Shown one piece after another: positions 43,225-56,523 of a stretch of DNA of 64,000 nt. This stretch comes from Brachionus koreanus. Lineage: Eukaryota; Rotifera; Eurotatoria; Ploima; Brachionidae. The DNA is taken from assembly GCA_016987375.1 (NCBI GenBank), contig PJRA01000309.1, positions 270,336 through 334,335 on the forward strand. The letters are read 5' to 3'. The position numbers were made by a program, and so were the translations under genes. How positions within the stretch are numbered: position 1 is the stretch's first letter; the number at the start of each line of letters is the position of its first letter. Under the pieces are notes generated by a model. The model saw nothing but the letters and a program-made list of their open reading frames with translations, searched no databases and had not been told where the DNA came from.

Positions 43225-46200
43225 GACTGGAAGCCAATTATATAACTCGTTTACGTTAATTTCACCTGATTTAAATGCTAATTCTTTAAATGACCAAATG
43301 ACTATTAATTGTATGCCTCTCTCTCTCTAGACAGACTACTCAAATCTCTAACGAGATTAAATATTAAAAACCATTAGATAAATGAACGTCTAATTTTATG
43401 TTATTCATACTAATTCTCTTTTTTTGTATTTAAATCAAATAAAACAAATTTAATTAATTAAACAATCATTTTTTTGACATCCTCAACAAGTTCTTATATT
43501 TGTTGTTGTAATTATTTATAGCCTGATACTCTCGGATTACAACAAGAACTTTTTCTATTCATAACATTTAAAAATGCTAATTTCATGACCTCTTATGACA
43601 TGTTCTGCGATTAGGTCTTTAACTCCTTTTTTGATTTTCATTCTCTTCTTAAGGGAGTATTATTGACCAAAGGGCCAGATGAGTTCTTAATTAGAAAATT
43701 GACACACACTCTCACTGAAAAATGATGTTTATGTGAAAATTTTAAAAATATTTCTACAATATCTTAATTTTAGTTTATTAATTTATTTAAAATATAGTCA
43801 GGGCCGAAAACCTGGACAGTTTGGAGCCACACTTAGTGCTTCCTTTGAGTCCAATTTTACAAATAACATTGTTTTTCAATTTTTTTTTGAAAAGACAAAT
43901 TAGATATATGTGATAAATAAAAAATATTTTATGTTTTGGAATGTTAGTTATGTTTAGAGTCAAATAGCTGGTCTTTAAATTTTAAGAATTTAATTAATTT
44001 ATTTCTTAATTTTTTTTTATTATATTTTTGATACTTTATCTTACTACATTGAATACAGCCGTTTGACGCTGTTTGAATTAAATAAATAAATAATGGATGA
44101 ACTAATGCTAAAAAGGGCGCTTTAGTTCAAACTTGCAAACATGTGAAAATACACAAGTGCTTTAAAATAAATAAAAAAAATATTACAATTATTCATTCAA
44201 ACACATCTAATATAAAAGCATGAATGTTTTAGTTTTACTGATTAATTTAAAATACAATTCAGACAAAGTGTTGGCCGGTCAGAATAAAAACTTGGTCCTT
44301 TCTTGCAGCCAAATGGAAATATTTTAAATGACAAAACTTGATTTAAACAAAAATGTTAAATTAGATTATAGTTAAATTTTAAATTTTGAAGTGAATTTGT
44401 TTAAAAAAAAGAAAGAAAAACGACTTGAATAAATGGCTTTATTGATGATAGATATGTTTTTTTATTTTCAAGTCAATTAGAAAGCTTATTAAAATAGAGA
44501 GAGAGCACTAAACAATAAATATGAGTGAATAGATAAAATTGTAAATAATTTGAAAAAAAAATAAATCAAAATAAACATATTTTTGTATGAAATCTAATTA
44601 CTATTAATTCTAATTTAATACTAAAACAGACTAGCTTACAGCTTGAAGAAAGAAATTTTTTCGAGCGTAAAACTAATAAAAACATTTTTTCGTTTTTTTT
44701 TTCACTTAGATATGTAACAGTAAAATTTAATTTTTTGTGTCTTTCTAGTGCATGTGTACACGAAAGTTTTAAAGCTGGATTTCTAAAATAGACTCAAAAA
44801 TCTGACAATTGGAGCTGAACAGAAAAAAAAAATAAAACAAATCTGATTATATTTATATAAAAATTAATTTCTAAAATAATAATTAATCATAAGCTGAGAT
44901 TAGATATAAATGGACAAATGACAAATTGCTAAATTCGGGTGTAAATGTTCCACTCGAGACAGAGTCATAAATCACTAAATTTATTAAGTTAAATTTTTAT
45001 TTATTGAGTAGTTCAAAATATTGGCCTTAGGAGCGCATACCTTTTTAAAATGCCCCGAGTTAGTTGATATGGACACGAAAGCCTTGATTTGCATGAAAAC
45101 TGAACTAGACAGTACAGCTCATTTAGCACTCTGACAGACTTTGAAACAGAAAAAAAACTAATTAAATCTTCATTCGACTATTGAATAGATATTTTTCTCA
45201 TCATTTAACACAGTAAACAAAAAGACTGAGCTAATAGAAAATAGAGGACAAGAAGACAACCAAGGTGACTATACGGAAGTTAATTGACAATGTGAAGAGT
45301 TAATTACACCCCGGGGCTAGACTTTGTTGAAAGCTAAATTGACTCGACACTATCGCACAAAACTTAGATTTCTTATATAGATGGCCGACTGGGCAAACAT
45401 TTCAAGAGATTTGAACTAAAATTCAATTAAAAATTCAAATACAAATAATTTTCCTTTTCATTCCATTTTATTGAAACAATAAAAAAAAAACTAAATAAAT
45501 GGCCAGCATCTGCTTTATATCGAATATGAACATGAAACAAATTTTTTTTTTATCTATTTAGCTTTATTTGCTCGCTTCACTGCCTGTCTAACTCACTCGG
45601 CATCACTTATTGATTTGTGTCCATCCTATCCGCTGCTATAAATCTAGATTCTTATTGCATATTTGACAACAATTTAGTACTCATTTGAACAATTTAAAAA
45701 AAAAAAGCTTTAAAGCTTTTAGAACTATTAATTAATCAAATTTTTCAAGTGATGCATAAAGTCCGACGTGGTTACGTAAATCATGAGAGCATTAGCTTCT
45801 GTAAAGAGATCGATTTAGAAAACTATTAAGAAAAAAAATCAATAAAAAAGTAATTTAAGAAGTTTAGAAGAAAAGCAGGCGAAAAAAAAATTTGCTTTAT
45901 TTCAAGGTCTGCTTAAAGCTAACATTTGGATTCGTTTCTATAAACATTTATCTTTAAACATAGAGAATATGTGTGTGTGCATATGGTCTAATTTTCATAG
46001 GTGCTTGATTTATTGTCGATGAAATTAGCCGCAAGTCGACTAAGATAAATGTTTAGCCTGAACAATACTATTCTTAATTAATAAAAATTTCAATTAAATT
46101 TTAATTTTTCTTTTAAAACAAATAAAACATTTGAATTAGATAGTTTATTTTATATTGACTAGCTATTATAGTCTTGAAATTCAATTTGAGTTTTAATAAA

Positions 46201-47330
46201 AATCATATTCTTACAATCACATACACATAGAGACACACACACATACAAACATAGACAATCTATGTGGACGTGCCTAGGAAATTTTGAATGAAACCAGCAC
46301 GAGAATCAGGTCCTCTTGAGACCACTTATTGTTCAAATGTCAAAGATATTTGGACAAATAGTCGATCTGGTTATATATTGATGGGATTAGACCGGCTTAG
46401 ATAGAGATTGAGAAATTTTTTTTGTTGTTGGTAAGATTGCGCGATAAGCGGCCAACTGTAGTCAGATAAATTTTCAATTATTTGTTGATTAGCAGATTGT
46501 TAAAAATATGATTCAAGATAATATCAGCTATTGTTTGATTCAGACTGGACTCGCTCGGGAATCGTTGATTAAAAGAATGTTTTCAATTTTGATTATTTGG
46601 GCTAAATCGTTTGTTAACAATTAGTCCAGGCACCTTTAGTTCGAACACTAACTGCTCTCTTTCTCTCTAAGACTAGACTCAAATTAATTATTCAAAAGAA
46701 GGCTTTTATCTTTTTTTATTTATTTGAAAAAGAAAAATAAAATCAAGCATTATTTATGTGTGTTTTTTTTTTGTTTTCAAGTATTTGCTTTTGAAAATAT
46801 TTTTTTTTTTGATGATACCTCAGTCAAGGATTCAGGTACTTTACTTGATTTATTTATCAATACAAATATATAAAGAAAAACATAAGTAATTAACCTATAT
46901 ATACAATTAACGTTAAGTTTTTTATTTTAAATTGACTTTAAAACGCAACATAATCAAATATTAACAAAAATATTATTTAACTTTTTAGAAATAAGAAGCT
47001 TAAACCTTTAGCCTTTTAAGATTGAATTTTGAATTTTCCCATTTTTTTTTCATAAATATTTAATATATTTTATTTAGACATAAAAGTTTTTTTTTTTTAA
47101 TGAGCTTTATTTTTTATTTTGATTGAAATAATAGATTTTAAATGTTGAGTGTCTGAGAGCTTCATCATGAAAACAATGAGTGGCTTTTAAAACAAAGAAC
47201 ATTTTTAATGAATCATCAATAATTTTAAGATGACAATATATTCATAAGATTAATTTATATATATTTCAATTAAAATTTTATCTAATTAAATGTGATATTT
47301 TTGATTAAATGAAAAAAATGGAGGACTGGT

Positions 47331-47460
47331 TTCACCTGGATAATAATTTGGGTATATACGATCAAATAGATGCAGTTACATGTGTGTCAGATTGGAGTTG
47401 TTGTTCAAAAAGGTACTGGAAAAGGAAATGTGCCTCATTAAATTAAGTTTCATATCTTGA
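47331..47460 (-). repeat. diverged SINE-like dispersed repeat
   Basis: Shares ordered blocks with 13738-13850 (GACTGG, GATCAA..GATGCAGT, TGTGTCAGAT, TGTTCAAAAAGGTACT) at clearly lower identity. It has no A/B box head of its own. Orientation follows the copy at 13674. Confidence 0.6.
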
Positions 47461-49278
47461 GCAAAATATAGAGGCTTTTTTGTTTTTTATTTTTTGTACT
47501 AAGTCTATCTGGACATGAATTTGGTTTTTAATTGAATTAAGAGCATAAACATAAAAAAAGTATTGCTGAAATTTAAGCTAAAATGTATAAAAATGTAAAA
47601 TTATTTTAAAATAAAATTGAAATTTGATAAAAGTTAAATAGTTCTTTGATTTTAAATTGAATAAAACAAACCTTAAATTACAATTTATTTAACCTAGGTT
47701 AATTTTTTTTATGTTTTTGTCTGCATTAATTAATAAATTAATTAAAATAAAAAATAATTTATAATTTTTACATTTGACTAGTTATTAAATGACTCTCAAA
47801 TTAAATGCTTTGCATATTGAAATAATTGAAATTTATAACCGTAAATGCATCTTAAATTTTCAAAAATGATAATTTGCTTTTGATTCGAAAAAAATCCAAT
47901 TACATAAATTTCTTGCTAAATATTGACATTTTTGTTTGATGTTTCATTTGCAAAGACTAATTATTAAAATCATAAATGTAATTTAAAATTATGATTGCAG
48001 CATTTGAGTTAATCATTTAAATAAAAAAATAGCAGACAATTCACATAATTTTAAACCGAGATCTAGTCAAAACATTCTTAGTAAATTTTTATTTAAATGT
48101 TTCAAAAAATTGTGTTGGCTAACACTCTCGTAAATTATACAGAACAACTAGATTAGTAATATGTTCTGAAATAGCTGTAATGATGGCTCTTGTTGTCTCA
48201 TCTGACTCATTTATTTAATTTTTTCATTTTAAAAGATGAACGATTTTTAATTTAAATTGTTAGAAAAAAATTTATTTAATTGGGAAATGTAATTTTTCAG
48301 ATATTTTGCGATTTTCCTCTTAACTAGCTTGGAAAAAAATAGATAATTAATAAAGAATAAACTTTGTACATAAAAATTAGTATTGATTTTTAACATTGAG
48401 AAAAAATTGTTTTATGAATTAATTTTCTAATTATTTTGTTATTCACACTAGGCCCCAAGCTTCTTATATTACTTAAGCTTTTTATAAATACTAATAAAGA
48501 AAAATTAAATGTTTATATTTTTGTTTTTGCATTTAAATTCTACTGAAAAAAAAAATTCAAATATTTAAAAATATTCTTCAAATCAATAATCATCGTTTAA
48601 GTAGATTTTTTGTTGAATAGGCTTGAAGAAAATGTCATTTCAAAGCAAAGCAATTGATGCATTGCAATACAAGATTAATGAAAGAAATAATGCTAATCAA
48701 GATTACCAAAAATTAATTCTAATTTGCCATATCAACGGCTCTTTTCAATTCAAACATTAGATTACACTTAATTTGATAAATAATCTTTTCTTTTCAAGGA
48801 AACAAAATCTTTAATTATCTTGTGAATTTTTTATTTTCGCATTTAGAAAAATGCATTCACATCAAATTACAAGGGTTTATGTACAAATAATTCGAAATAA
48901 AAATGAGAAGAAAAATTTCTTTTTTTAATTTTGAAAAATAAACCAAAATTGACAAGTATTTTGGTGTCTAAGTAGAGAAAAAAATATTTGACTAGCATGA
49001 TGTATCATGCTAGGAAAGTTGGCGTGCTTAACTAGAACTAAGATTAGGTTCGAGCTAGTGAAGCATTCATAGCAATTGAGTTTTCAATGACGCATATGCC
49101 ATCAAACTTTAGCCTAATATGTCACTTGCATTTAATTTTTTATTGATTTTTTTAAATGTGATAAAATTCAATTAAATATTTTTTCTTTTTTTTTTTCAAA
49201 TTTTTATGATTAGTATTAAAGTAATTGAAAAAATAATTTATATTTTTATTCACTAGAAAATAAAAAAAGTTTTTGAAT

Positions 49279-49800
49279 ATGGAAACAGTGAATAAAGAAG
49301 AAACGCCAGTAGAGGTTAGACTAGATGACGTGACCAAGAAGACCATGCTGCGAAATTTTCAAAAGACTTACTCGATCATATCGAGTGATTCGGGCTCGGT
49401 TCGCTACGAGAACGACTTTGACGAGGACGAAGTGGTTCAAAACCCGCAAGTACAAAATTTGAAGCTAGGCGACGATTTTTACATCAGCTCCGAGGATGAG
49501 TCAAGCCAAAATTTTGACCTAAAAAGAACCAGAGCCTTGGACCGTGATCTAAAGGAGGAGTCCAAATTTAACATGTCTGGCAAAAATAGAAAAGAATCTT
49601 TGTATCAAAGCGATTCAACCATTGCTAAACAGATTAATGTGAATACTCAATTTAAAAGAAATTCAGCTTCCGATCTGCAGTCTAAGCCAAAATCGGCTTA
49701 TGTAATGCATGACGATTGGTTTTTTTCCGAGGCCGACTCGCACAAGCTCAAAATACAACAAAATCTCAAGTCCAAAAGTTTCGAATACTCGAACGAATAA
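49279..49800 (+). CDS. orphan acidic serine-rich protein, 173 residues
   Basis: Begins METVNKEETPVEVRLDDVTK and ends FEYSNE. The ATG at 49279 is the first in frame (an upstream TTG is not a plausible start). Composition is rich in Ser, Asp, Glu, Lys and Gln, with acidic clusters NDFDEDE and SSEDESS that suit casein kinase 2 sites. No signal peptide, membrane segment or known domain. A compact HDDWFFSEADSHKLKIQQNL segment near the C-terminus looks like a short conserved motif but I cannot name it. Codon use in the first half is GC-richer than the surroundings, supporting real coding. AATAAA overlaps the stop region (49797-49802). Function unknown; likely an intrinsically disordered cytosolic or nuclear protein. 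Confidence 0.65.
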   Translation: METVNKEETPVEVRLDDVTKKTMLRNFQKTYSIISSDSGSVRYENDFDEDEVVQNPQVQNLKLGDDFYISSEDESSQNFDLKRTRALDRDLKEESKFNMSGKNRKESLYQSDSTIAKQINVNTQFKRNSASDLQSKPKSAYVMHDDWFFSEADSHKLKIQQNLKSKSFEYSNE

Positions 49801-50104
49801 AACAATATTTTCCTATTTTGTATCTATATTTAGTATTTAAATTTAATAAAAATTATTTTTGTTCAAAAATTTTATTTATTTATTCTTAAACAAAACTGCA
49901 ATATAAAAATGATATATGAAAAAATTTAATTTTTTTTTCTAAATTTTAGCTAAAAATGTTCAAAAAAAATATGTTTAAATTTTGTCTTAATTTTGTTAGA
50001 CTGCATTTGACAAAAAAATTTCTTGTTAATTTTTAATTATCTATAAATTTAAAAAAATAAATGATCAAAAATTATATTTTAGATGAATAATATTTTTTAT
50101 TTTA
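49801..50104. other. 3' flank of the orphan gene
   Basis: AT-rich; nothing recognised beyond the polyadenylation signal at its start. Confidence 0.5.
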
Positions 50105-50345
50105 TTAGTCATCTTGATTACAATAGTCCCGTTTTGATGGCACTGTCCTGCGAAATTTAAGTCCATTTTAAAATAAGAAGCAAGAACTACTAAGATCTAC
50201 AACGATCACCTCTTCCAATAATCCATTCCACATATTTGCAATTCTATGTGTGAAAAATGAAACCGCGAGGAACAGTTTTTTATCTGTTCACGACCTAAAG
50301 TCTTTGAGTGCCTTCCTCAGTCATAGATAAAGATTAAGAAAACAT
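50105..50345 (-). pseudogene. CR1-like LINE C-terminal fragment
   Basis: On the minus strand the frames give RHSKTLGREQ, then FFTHRIANMWNGLLEEVIVV. This matches the last block of a CR1-like ORF (RGHSxKL...FFxNRVxNxWNSLPxxVV), as also seen at 9300-9420. At least one frameshift. Only the extreme 3' part is present, the usual result of 5' truncation. Confidence 0.7.
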
Positions 50346-51339
50346 AATAAATGTGAATAAAAAAAAAAACACAGCATAAACTATAATTTTAAATTTTTAA
50401 TCCTTAAAAAAGTGAACCAAAACATTAAAAATGATTTTTTTTAGCTTGTTATTGAAACATAAAAATAAAAGTATAGTTTCGTAAAAAGTAATTAAATAAT
50501 TATGTGAAAAATTGTATTGAATTTAAAATAAATGACAAATTTTTTCTTTTTTTTTAGGTAAACAAGAGTTCTTACTATGGATAAAATGTTGCTGATCATA
50601 AAATGCGAGTTCTTTATCCGTTTTGTTGTTGAAATGAAAAAGAATACCATAAATGAAGACGTTTCGAACTTTTTTTAGGTTTTAATTTTGATTTTTGTTC
50701 TAAAAAATGTTTATGTCTTATTAAATTTGTGTAAAAACAAATTCTATGTGTTACTTTAAAGTTTATAAAATAAAATTATGTTTATTCTTGATTCACAATT
50801 TGTATGTTTTATTTACATTTTTTATGTTTGTTTAATCATTACCACCAAGTCATTTTTTCGATCATTCAAATTTCTTTTTTTCAGGTAAGAGCACCAAGAG
50901 CTTAGCTTTTTAATGTAAACAAAATACTCAATCTGTAACAGGTTTCAAACCACACATATGAGAAGATGTCAAACAACCCACAATACTATTAAATAAGATT
51001 GAAAACCCTTGTTTTTTTAATTTAATTTATTTTTCTTACTCATTAAATCATTTAATTCAATTAAAATATATAATTATACATACAAATTTATTCAAAAACA
51101 TTCATTTATATTTATTCAATAGATTAAACTAAATTAAGTATTTTTGCTTTTAAGATAACGGGAAATTAATTTGAAAAACGAAATATTGATTTATGTATTT
51201 CTTTGTTTTTCGCTGCTTACAATTCTGTTAACCTTCGGATAAGGCTAAATTATTAAAAATCAGTCTTATTTGTTTTTTAATTTATTTTATTAAACAATGA
51301 AACTACTCATATAACTGCTGCTGTTATACAATATCATAG
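50346..51339. other. gene-free AT-rich stretch
   Basis: Between two LINE fragments; no gene or named repeat recognised. Confidence 0.45.
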
Positions 51340-53190
51340 CGGCTTGAAAATTGAACAAGCAATTCAAACTGAAAAAAATTTTCATAGATTTGATTGAAAA
51401 AATTGTGATTTAATAAATGAATTTCGTGATGAAATAAAAAATAATTTAAAAAATAATGACAATAAATTTGGTTTAAAAGAAGTTGAAACGGTCGATGAAT
51501 TCAAGACTTAAGCCAAAGAAAATATTACTAAACTAAACAAAATATTTTTAAATAGTGCTAGAACTGCAGAGAATAATTTAAATAAATCTCGAAAAAATAG
51601 AATAGCACCGAGTCCAAATAAATATTTAAATAAACTATGGCATGACATCAATTTTAGCAATGTAAAAAGCAAATTTAAAAAAATACAATTTAATACAATA
51701 CGTAAAAACATGCGTAGACATCAAAGAAATAATCATTAAAAAAAAATGAAAAAAAATGTATTCAAATTGATAAAATGTTGAATTGTGATAAACAAGATTC
51801 TGGAATATAATTAAAAAATACTAAAACCATCTCAAAAATAATCAAAAAGAAAACAAACTTGAGTGTGATGATTTTGCTAAATACTACTCTAAACTGTTTT
51901 CACATCATGATCGAATTTCTAATGCTCAACAACATTTGCAAAAGAAAAAGTTAAACAGTTGTATGACGCAGCAATGCTGGAGAATAAAAATGATTATTTC
52001 ACGGAAATGGAGCTACTGACATGCATAAGTAATTTGGAGTAATTTGGTTACCAACAAAAACATCTTGCAAACATGCTTACTTCACAGTGAATGAAACCAT
52101 CAATTACTATGTAAATGGCAAATCCGAAATTAAGCTGGTAAGTCTTGATGCTACTAAAGCTTTTGATAAACTTTGGCATGAAGGCCTTTTTTTAAAAACT
52201 GTACAACAAAATTGACTTATTTATATTGCGTCTTTTGATATCATATTACAATATGTCAAAAATCATAGTAAAAGTTGGAAATGTTAAGTCTGAACTATAC
52301 CATACAACACAAGGCGTAAAGCAGGGGGGGGTTTATAACCGTTTCTGTTTAATTACTTTATTAATGGCCTTTTGGAGGAATGCCAGAACTTGAACATTGG
52401 AGCTAAAATTGGAGAGCACAATCTTTCTATTATTGGATACTGTGATGATATAATGCTAATGACCATAAACAGTACCGATATGAATCAGTTATTATGGTTG
52501 CAAACCTGGTGGGTTGAATTCCAAAACTATTGGTTTCATTTACAAACAATTTTGTCAATCAATATTCAAGTATGGACTTGAGATGCTTCACATCAGTAAA
52601 ACGCAATTGAATAAATTTAACATTCGTCATAATATCTTAATAAAAAAATCAATAGGAGTTTCAAAATTTGTCAAAACGTCTCCACTTTTTAAGGTCCTTA
52701 CTATTGATTTTTTTTTAAACTGTTTATAAAAAACACAAATTTTTTATGTTCAATCAAATCCACACTAATGAATCAACGAAACAGATTTATGAAGAGCTAA
52801 AATCGTTATATGACAAGAAGTTGCTGAGTCAAAGTAATGAATCATTTTACAAGCAGTATGCGGATGTAGCTGATGAATACCAAATTGATGGTCCATTGGC
52901 TAACAAATTAATATCAAAGTTAATTGGAAATGGACACAAATGCGAAAGTTTGGGACTATTAGACTCAATCAAATTTATTTTAAATAGTCTCTATGATAGA
53001 GAAGTCTCAAATTATCAGCAAAACATTACTCTATTAAGACACTTGCTGGACTATAATAATTACAATGAAAACAATATAAATATTGTAGATTTAAAAAGCA
53101 TAAATTTATTTGAGCATATAGGTTATATATTTAAATTCGTCGTTAAAAAAACGAAAATTGACTTAGTCAAAAGGTTTTAGTGCGGTGCTA
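51340..53190 (+). pseudogene. decayed non-LTR retrotransposon RT region
   Basis: The plus strand carries, in broken frames, a Lys/Asn-rich linker (NKSRKNRIAPSPNKYLNKLW), motif A LVSLDATKAFDKLWHEGLFL (near 52140-52195), and motif B GVKQGG with a run of eight G at 52324-52331 that may mark a frameshift. Catalytic YCDDIMLM follows near 52438-52460, then a thumb-like KTIGFIYKQFCQSIFKYGLE segment and a 144-codon open C-terminal part (52746-53180). Several stops and shifts make it inactive. Clade not assigned; it differs from the CR1-like copies. Confidence 0.8.
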
Positions 53191-53384
53191 GAGAATAAAT
53201 ATTTATGGTAGAACCTGAAAGAATCTTGCAGAAAGTTCTTTACCTAAAGAAAAATGGCTTAAAATTTCTAATGGTTTGTCCGAATAGTAGTCTCCTTTGG
53301 GTATCCTCTAATTCTCTGAACTAAATCTATTGAATTGTATGAATAATAAAGAACTTTACTAGTACATCACTTTGAAATTACGGT

Positions 53385-53650
53385 CAGCTTCAAAAACCTT
53401 TTTGAAAGTATCAGCTTAAAAACTGCATCAAAAATCAATCTCATTCGGATGATATATTCAAGCTATATCCGTTCCAACTTCGATTTTGGTTTTATTCCAC
53501 TTTGTTTTTCGACGCAAAAAATATCATCAGATCTTCAAAAACTCCATAACAAAATTTTTCGATCACTGACATGCACAACCATCTCAAATTGGACTCAATA
53601 GAAACGTGCTCAAAAATTTTTAGAATTTTTCGCTACGCTATTTTTATTTT
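53385..53650 (+). pseudogene. LINE thumb/C-terminal fragment
   Basis: A plus-strand frame gives INLIRMIYSSYIRSNFDFGF, then STQKISSDLQKLHNKIFRSL, the pattern of the region after the RT palm in jockey/CR1-type elements (LIRPxxDYG...LQxVQNKALR). It is a separate fragment from the RT just upstream, as the two cover overlapping parts of the protein. Confidence 0.65.
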
Positions 53651-55312
53651 GGAAAGTTTTTTTGAATAATTGTTTGGCAACCAACTATTACTTCATAAGC
53701 TAAAAAAGATTAATTTTTTTTCATTTTATTTTTTTATAAATTTAAATTTATTTCAATGTTTTTGTAAAAGATTTTCGAAAGAACGAAAATAAAAATTTCC
53801 GTCTCACTTTTTCATTAAATCAAGAATTGACTGTAATATATTCTCTTAATGCTTCTTGATTAATTTAATAAATTCAAATTGATGAGTTTATTATTTTCTG
53901 TTTATATAGCACATAAGTTTTGCTAATTAGACAAAACCAAAATTAGAAACATTTCTATTCTAATAAAAATGAATAAAACTATCGATTAGCATCGCTTTTA
54001 TCCTAAAATTAAAATTTGAAGCTGTAAAAATTTAACAAAATTTTTTTTTTTTTAATACTCTTGTTTTTCTTTAGCTTCAAATATTTCTCAACCGATATCT
54101 AATCAGATAAATAAAGAAAGCATTATAAAAAAAAATTTAAAAATTTTGAAAAAATATTTTAAAATTAGTGATATTGTTAGTAAAATAAAAAAAGTTGGTT
54201 TATAATGAAACATGTTAACTAGCTAAAGTTAGTTGGTAATTTCAGTCAAGATGTTTCAATTTATGTCTAGAATAATTGGCACCTATTCAAAAAAAAATTG
54301 TTTTCAAAAAACATAAAAATGAATATTCGCCTTAGCTTACTTATTTAAATGAATAATTTAAGTCTCATTATTTTAGTATATAAAGCTTTAATTTAAAAAT
54401 TAAAAAAGAGAATTTTTGTAATTATTTAGACAAACTTTTTGAGAGTCTATTCAGACATTTTAAAAATTTTTTTTTGATCTATAAAAACAATATATATTGT
54501 TGCCAAGATATTATTTAGCATATGCCGAGCTCACTAATTTATTCAAAATTTTCAACTAATAGCTTTGATTATTTCACGGATTTTTTTCTATACTCAAATT
54601 ATAATTATCTTCATAACTAGATGAAATTTTAGTGAATTATTAGCTAATTTTTTTTTGTGTTTAATAATAGAATTAAAAGTTTGAAATTTATGAAGAAAAT
54701 TTTTTTATTTTTTAAAAAAGGCGTCACTGCATGGTAAAAAAGCCGTGCTTTGCATGTATGCCATTATTGAGCTAAGTCATGTGATTTTTTTTCTGTTTGC
54801 ACCCTTTGAAAGCAACACACAGACATAATTCGACTAAACTTTGTACGCCAAACTCGGTCGTTTCTAAAACATATCTCACATTACTTTATCACCTTCTATT
54901 TGGATGGGTGGGACAATTTTTCAACTTTTTTTCAATGAATAAGGTAAAAACTTTGATTCAAAAAACGTGAATTCTGAATTGGAATTTTTCAAATTATTCA
55001 CAACCAACAATTACCTGATGAAATCTCAAACTATGATCTAGTTTTAAATCATGTGCATTCAAAACGTGAATTAGAACCAAGCATAAAAACTAAATGTTAG
55101 CATAATGTTGAGCTCGGCACAGAGCAGAGGGTGCTTTTAAGCTTTTTCTTATGAATTTAGTTAATTATAATAAAATTGAGCAGTAACGAAAATATTCACA
55201 AGCATAAAAAAAATTAAAAAAACAAAAAAATCTATTTAATTTGCAAATAAAATATTTAAAATAAAGTTTTTAATTTTTTAGAAAAAAAAAATTTTTTTTT
55301 TTAAATTTGAAA
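53651..55312. other. gene-free stretch upstream of the phosphorylase kinase gene
   Basis: AT-rich with two slightly GC-richer patches (about 54720-54790 and 54830-54920). It presumably contains the kinase gene's promoter. No exon recognised. Confidence 0.45.
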
Positions 55313-56523
55313 ATGGCTTATGACGAGACAGACGAGCTTCCGGACAGAGAAAAAGCTCGAGAATTTTACTCAAAATACGAGCTGAAAGACGTCCTAGGCA
55401 AAGGCATAAGCAGTGTGGTGCGCAAGTGCATTGAAAAGTCGTCTGGAAAAGAATATGCTGTGAAAATAGTTGAATACAGCGGACCGGAATTAAAAGAGAC
55501 CACTCTAAGAGAAATTGAAATTATGAAAATGATCGGCGGTCATCCCAACATAAGTAAAATTAAACTATTTAAAGTTTAATTTGTTTTTTTTTTTATCTAA
55601 ATTTTAAAGTTGAAATCCATGACACATTCGAATCAGACTCGTTTGTATTCATAGTAATGGAGTTGTGCCCCAATGGCGAGCTGTTCGATCACTTGACACA
55701 AGTTGTGCGCTTGTCTGAAAAAAAGACCCGTTTCATTATGAGAAATATACTGGAGGCTGTGCTGTGGCTGCACAAGCGCAACATAGTCCATAGGGACTTG
55801 AAACCAGAGAACATACTCTTGGACAAAGACATGAATGTGAAAATTTCGGATTTTGGCTTTGCGGTTCAGCTCGAAGAGGAGCAAACACTGAGCGATCTGT
55901 GCGGCACGCCAGGCTATTTGGCGCCAGAGACCCTATACTGCTCCATGTACGACAACGCGTCCGGCTACGGCATGCAGGTAGACATGTGGGCCTGCGGAGT
56001 CATTTTGTTCACTTTGCTAAGCGGTTCACCACCTTTCTGGCACCGGCGGCAAGTAATCATGCTACGCATGATTATGGAAGGCAACTACTCGTTTGCTTCA
56101 CCCGAATGGGACGATGTGTCCGAGCAGGCCAAAGATCTCATCCGAAGTTTGCTAGTAGTCGATCCGGAGAAGCGGTTCACTGCCCAGCAAGCGCTTGACA
56201 GCCCGTTTTTTTCACGCGACGCCCAGAGCAAACCTGACCGAGTGTTCTATCCGAGAAAAACATTCAAGGTGTACATACTGACCGTAATGGTTATACAAAG
56301 GCTCAAAACCCTCAAGAACAAACCGCAGCAAATTCGTATCGATGAGCTGGTCGACAATCCGTATAGATTTAAGACGTACAGAAAAATAATAGACACTGCC
56401 GCGTTCACTATTTACGGCCATTGGGTCAAAAAGGGCGAGCAGCAGAACCGTGCCGCCTTGTTCGAAATCGAACCCAAATGTGATCTCAAGACCATTCATG
56501 TCTCAAGGATTGAAGTTAATTGA
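55313..56523 (+). CDS. PHKG: phosphorylase b kinase gamma catalytic subunit, 2 exons
   Basis: Exon 1 55313-55553, 56-nt intron, exon 2 55610-56523; 384 residues against 387-406 in human PHKG1/2. The true start is ATG 55313. Kinase landmarks: glycine loop GKGISSV (29-35), Lys51 in YAVKIV, HRDLKPEN with HRD 141-143, DFG 161-163, APE 185-187 and GSPPFWHRR. In the activation segment an Asp (TLSDLCGTP, about 176) occupies the place of the Glu that makes vertebrate gamma subunits constitutively active, so a permanent negative charge is kept. The C-terminal calmodulin-binding region is recognisable: FKVYILTVMVIQRLK, then FTIYGHWVKKGEQQNRAALF, the family signature. Role: phosphorylates glycogen phosphorylase in Ca2+- and hormone-controlled glycogen breakdown, in a complex with alpha, beta and calmodulin subunits (not in this window). 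Confidence 0.97.

Larger units (their letters stand above)
40087..49278. other. 9-kb gene desert between protocadherin and orphan gene
   Basis: No coding exon recognised on either strand. It contains CT tracts, a SINE-like repeat (47331-47445), a possible LINE-type 3' tail at about 44050-44095, an interrupted CA tract at about 46215-46250, and several GC-richer islands (42140-42440, 42810-43090, 45040-45400, 46250-46650). Being upstream of the protocadherin, this is where distal regulatory DNA would be expected. An octamer-like ATTTGCAT occurs at 45087-45094. All function here is inference. Confidence 0.45.

Noticed and set aside
51508..51711. Minus-strand frame rich in Leu and Phe
   Set aside because: Antisense of the Lys/Asn-rich linker of the plus-strand LINE relic.
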